NCBI GenBank assembly: GCA_964631835.1
Contig: CAZWAD010000001.1
Span: 451,171 to 515,170, forward strand
Length of the DNA stretch: 64,000 nucleotides
Source: Bog-950 sp964631835
Lineage (GTDB): Bacteria > Bacteroidota > Bacteroidia > Chitinophagales > LD1
Reading direction: 5' to 3'
Shown: piece by piece, positions 61,798-64,000 of the stretch
Layout: each line of letters begins with the position of its first letter
Numbering within the stretch: position 1 is the first letter of the stretch
The notes under the pieces: generated by a model
Told to the model about the DNA's origin: nothing
What the model saw: only the letters and a program-made list of their open reading frames with translations
Databases searched by the model: none
Program-made: the position numbers and the translations under genes

Positions 61798-61805
61798 CGA
61801 ATATA
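61798..61805 (-). promoter_or_regulatory. putative -7 box for ettA
   Basis: On the minus strand TATATTCG followed by CG lies 18 bases before the ATG of ettA, the same octamer and nearly the same spacing as at 12227. Confidence 0.4.
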
Positions 61806-61868
61806 ATCGGTTAAGAGAAATGAGGCTGCATGATGCTCCGGGAAGCTTGGGATAACAAGGGCATTGTT

Positions 61869-61889
61869 ACCCTGAACTTGCCGAAGGGT
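61869..61889. repeat. interspersed hairpin repeat, ACCCT form
   Basis: ACCCTGAACTTGCCGAAGGGT forms a short stem (ACCCT/AGGGT). Its CTGAACTTGCCGAAGG wording resembles the GTCAT-CTGA elements at 12164 and 52789. It lies between ettA and the 3' end of rhlE. Confidence 0.5.
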
Positions 61890-61892
61890 GAT

Positions 61893-63182
61893 TTACTTCC
61901 CTTTATTTGCCCACCACTTCTTCTTTCCGCCACCGTGCGGGTGGCTGGATGCAGGTTTGTGGTGCGAACTTTTTGAATGCTGCGGCTTATGATGTGAATG
62001 AGAGCGGTTGTCTTTCTTAGGTACTGAAACCGCCATTTCGGTATGGTTCATGGGATAGGGATGTTCACTTACCACCGGAATTTGCCTGCCAATAAGTTTC
62101 TGAATGTCTTTCAACTCTGCTTTTTCTTCGGCATCGCAAAAGGAAATAGCTATGCCGCTGGCTCCTGCCCGTCCCGTTCTTCCTATGCGGTGAACATAAG
62201 TTTCGGGTACATTCGGTAGTTCGAAATTGAAAACATGCGACAGCTCGTCAATGTCAATTCCCCGGGCTGCTATATCGGTAGCTACTAATACGCGGGTATG
62301 CTTTGCCTTAAAATCTTTAAGTGCGTTTTGCCGGGCGTTCTGCGATTTGTTACCATGAATGGCAAGCGCCTTTATCCCATTTCGCACTAATTCCTTGGTT
62401 ACTTTATCAGCCCCGTGTTTAGTGCGCGTAAATACAAGTGCACTTTGAATGCCTTTATCTTTCAGCAAATGAATGAGCAGGTTTCGTTTATCGCCTTTGG
62501 CAACATAATACAGTGATTGCCTGATGGCATCTACAGTAGTGGCGGGCGGAGTAACCGATACTTCCACAGGTTCAAACAAAATGGTATTTGCCAGCTTTAA
62601 GATTTCGGGAGCCATGGTGGCGGAGAAGAATAGCGTTTGCCGTTTGTGCGGAAGTTTGGCAATTACTTTTTTGACATCGTTGATAAAGCCCATATCGAGC
62701 ATCCGGTCGGCTTCGTCCAACACAAATATTTTGATGTGCTGCAGGTGAACGAAGCGCTGGTTCATTAAATCGAGCAGGCGGCCCGGTGTGGCTATCAGAA
62801 TATCAACGCCCCGCCTGAGCGCTTCGGTTTGTGCATGTTGCGATACCCCGCCAAAAATAACGGTGTGTTTCAACCCGGTATTTCTGCCATAGGCATGAAA
62901 GCTTTCGCCAATTTGAATAGCCAGTTCGCGGGTGGGAGTGAGAATAAGCGACTTGATAACTTTCGGTCCTTTCTCGTGGTGTTTTTCGGCATGAAGCAAT
63001 TGCAAAATCGGAATAGCAAAGGCTGCCGTCTTTCCCGTTCCCGTTTGTGCGCAGCCCAGCAAATCGCGGTGTTTAAGAATAACGGGTATTGATTGCTCCT
63101 GAATAGGCGTGGGCTGGCTGTATCCTTCTGTTTTAAGCGCCTGAAGGATAGGCTCGATAAGATGTAGTTTTGAAAATCCCAT
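61893..63182 (-). CDS. rhlE: DEAD-box RNA helicase, RhlE type
   Basis: This cytosolic ATP-dependent RNA helicase acts in ribosome assembly or RNA turnover. Motifs in order: Q motif QPTPIQEQSIPVI (near residue 23), Walker A AQTGTGKT, PTRELAIQ, GGVSQ, TPGRLLDL, DEAD in VLDEADRML, FFSATM, and HRIGRTGRAG. After residue about 370 the protein ends in a Lys/His/Ser-rich tail, GGGKKKWWANKGK preceded by repeated HH and KPAS pieces, which probably binds RNA. At 429 residues it fits RhlE. Confidence 0.93.
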   Translation of the reverse strand: MGFSKLHLIEPILQALKTEGYSQPTPIQEQSIPVILKHRDLLGCAQTGTGKTAAFAIPILQLLHAEKHHEKGPKVIKSLILTPTRELAIQIGESFHAYGRNTGLKHTVIFGGVSQHAQTEALRRGVDILIATPGRLLDLMNQRFVHLQHIKIFVLDEADRMLDMGFINDVKKVIAKLPHKRQTLFFSATMAPEILKLANTILFEPVEVSVTPPATTVDAIRQSLYYVAKGDKRNLLIHLLKDKGIQSALVFTRTKHGADKVTKELVRNGIKALAIHGNKSQNARQNALKDFKAKHTRVLVATDIAARGIDIDELSHVFNFELPNVPETYVHRIGRTGRAGASGIAISFCDAEEKAELKDIQKLIGRQIPVVSEHPYPMNHTEMAVSVPKKDNRSHSHHKPQHSKSSHHKPASSHPHGGGKKKWWANKGK

Positions 63183-63199
63183 TTTTTGATTTAAGCGGG

Positions 63200-63207
63200 C
63201 GAAGATA
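63200..63207 (-). promoter_or_regulatory. putative -7 box for rhlE
   Basis: On the minus strand TATCTTCG followed by CC lies 17 bases before the ATG of rhlE; the identical octamer precedes lysA. Confidence 0.4.
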
Positions 63208-63333
63208 GCCTATAAATGCAGGTAGCCGGTAAAATATACAGGCGCAAACACGAGGAAATGAATACGGGGTGATTATTTATAGCTTAAACACCGGTGGCAT
63301 ATTTGTATTTTGGCGCAACTAAATTACAGGTCC

Positions 63334-63744
63334 ATGGTTCAGCAAACTGAGCTTACACTTCCTGCATTCCGCAGAGGCTGTCATATTATTACTGATGAAG
63401 TATTGAAACATCTTCCGCCCCTTCCTGAAAAGGGCATTCTTCATCTGTTCATTAAACATACTTCTGCCGGGTTAACCATTAACGAGAACGCCTCGCCCGA
63501 TGTGCTGCGCGATTTTGAATCATCATTCAATCACATCGTTCGCGAGCAGGAGCCCTTTTATACCCACAATGAAGAGGGTAGTGATGACATGCCCGCCCAC
63601 ATCAAGAGTGTGCTGGTGGGCAGCTCGGTTTCTATTCCCATTACCAGCCACCGCCTTAACCTCGGCACCTGGCAGGGCATTTACCTTTGCGAGTTTCGCA
63701 ACCACGGGGGAGGGAGAAAGCTGGTTGCCTCTGTCTTTTCCTGA
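63334..63744 (+). CDS. yjbQ: YjbQ/UPF0047 family protein
   Basis: This small cytosolic enzyme fold of the YjbQ (UPF0047) family has 137 residues from the ATG at 63334; an in-frame TTG 24 bases earlier is less likely. The conserved blocks are visible: LHLFIKHTSAGLTINENASPD (near residues 40-60, cited by position), GSDDMPAHIKSVLVG, and the final LGTWQGIYLCEFRNHGGGRK. YjbQ homologues have weak thiamin-phosphate synthase activity and can suppress thiE defects. Another role is possible. A TPP riboswitch and receptor lie 11 kb away in this window. Confidence 0.9.
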   Translation: MVQQTELTLPAFRRGCHIITDEVLKHLPPLPEKGILHLFIKHTSAGLTINENASPDVLRDFESSFNHIVREQEPFYTHNEEGSDDMPAHIKSVLVGSSVSIPITSHRLNLGTWQGIYLCEFRNHGGGRKLVASVFS

Positions 63745-63804
63745 TTTTAACCAAAGGAACACTCCCAACCGACCAAAACCCGCACTTTTCGAACGTTTTA
63801 ACAC

Positions 63805-64000
63805 AAAAGATGGCTCCGGTGTCATACTTAGAGGCTCTGGAGTCAACCTTAGAGGCTCTGGAGTCATACTTAGAGGCTCTGGAGTCAACCTTAGAGGCTC
63901 TGGAGTGATACTTAGAGGCTCTGGAGTCATACTTAGAAGCTCCGGAGTGATACTTAGAGGCTCTGGAGTCATACTTAGAGGCTCTGGAGTCATACTTAGA
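63805..64000. repeat. 21-bp-period intergenic tandem array C with conserved end element (runs off the window)
   Basis: The inverted copy of TGACACCGGAGCCATCTTTT occupies 63805-63824. It merges into exact 21-bp units starting at 63821, 63842, 63863 and so on to 63989, at least eight complete plus one partial. The common form is GTCATACTTAGAGGCTCTGG then A; units 2 and 4 have GTCAACCTT and units 5 and 7 GTGATACTT. The array continues past the window, so its true length is unknown. Confidence 0.88.

Noticed and set aside
63523..63993. Open frames across array C on both strands (heptapeptide-like)
   Set aside because: They arise from the repeat period and overlap yjbQ on the minus strand; no independent support.

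Overview
The window comes from a Gram-negative bacterium of the phylum Bacteroidota, probably an uncultured Chitinophagales- or Sphingobacteriia-like lineage. The evidence is a PorW/SprE-like type IX secretion (T9SS) lipoprotein, a PorP/SprF protein coupled to a PKD-repeat protein with a gliding-type C-terminal signal, several proteins with T9SS type A tails, a bactofilin, a TonB-dependent receptor, and -7 promoter boxes of the TAnnTTTG/TAnnTTCG kind. One run of exactly 100 N (17075-17174) marks a scaffold gap inside a collagen-repeat gene. I see no rRNA, tRNA, CRISPR array, insertion sequence or prophage.

Layout. 1-15.5 kb: biotin carboxylase (accC); a secreted alpha-alpha-toroid protein; penicillin-binding protein 1C divergent from a small lipoprotein and a giant alpha-2-macroglobulin; then an overlapping three-gene operon (sugar nucleotidyltransferase, nitronate-monooxygenase-like flavoprotein, serA). 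15.6-20.1 kb: a surface protein with a collagen stalk and a C1q-like head, a small secreted protein, and an ECF sigma factor overlapping its zinc-type anti-sigma factor. 20.2-29.7 kb: a cell-envelope block (unknown conserved protein, bactofilin, M23 peptidase, SprE/PorW, PBP1A) followed by uvrC. 29.7-39.6 kb: a 21-bp-period array, an HTH/coiled-coil protein, and a minus-strand run of peptide transporter, ceramidase-like enzyme, PKD surface protein and PorP/SprF. 39.7-47.3 kb: lysA, a META-domain lipid/secreted protein, two T9SS cargo proteins and PaaN. 47.4-52.9 kb: a hybrid histidine kinase and a TonB receptor under a TPP riboswitch. 52.9-64 kb: a second 21-bp array, small membrane and thioesterase proteins, another T9SS cargo protein, two secreted paralogues, purT, a PUR-type nucleic-acid-binding protein, ettA, rhlE, yjbQ and a third 21-bp array that runs off the end.

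Common themes are envelope building (two bifunctional PBPs, M23 peptidase, bactofilin, nucleotide sugars, DAP decarboxylase) and surface display through T9SS. The window holds both a piece of the secretion machine and at least four likely cargo proteins. The least explained features are three intergenic arrays, all with an exact 21-bp period. Two of them, about 10.7 kb apart and in opposite orientation, end in the same 20-base element. Also notable are the bacterial collagen-C1q protein and a TPP riboswitch whose 5' edge is merged with an interspersed hairpin repeat.
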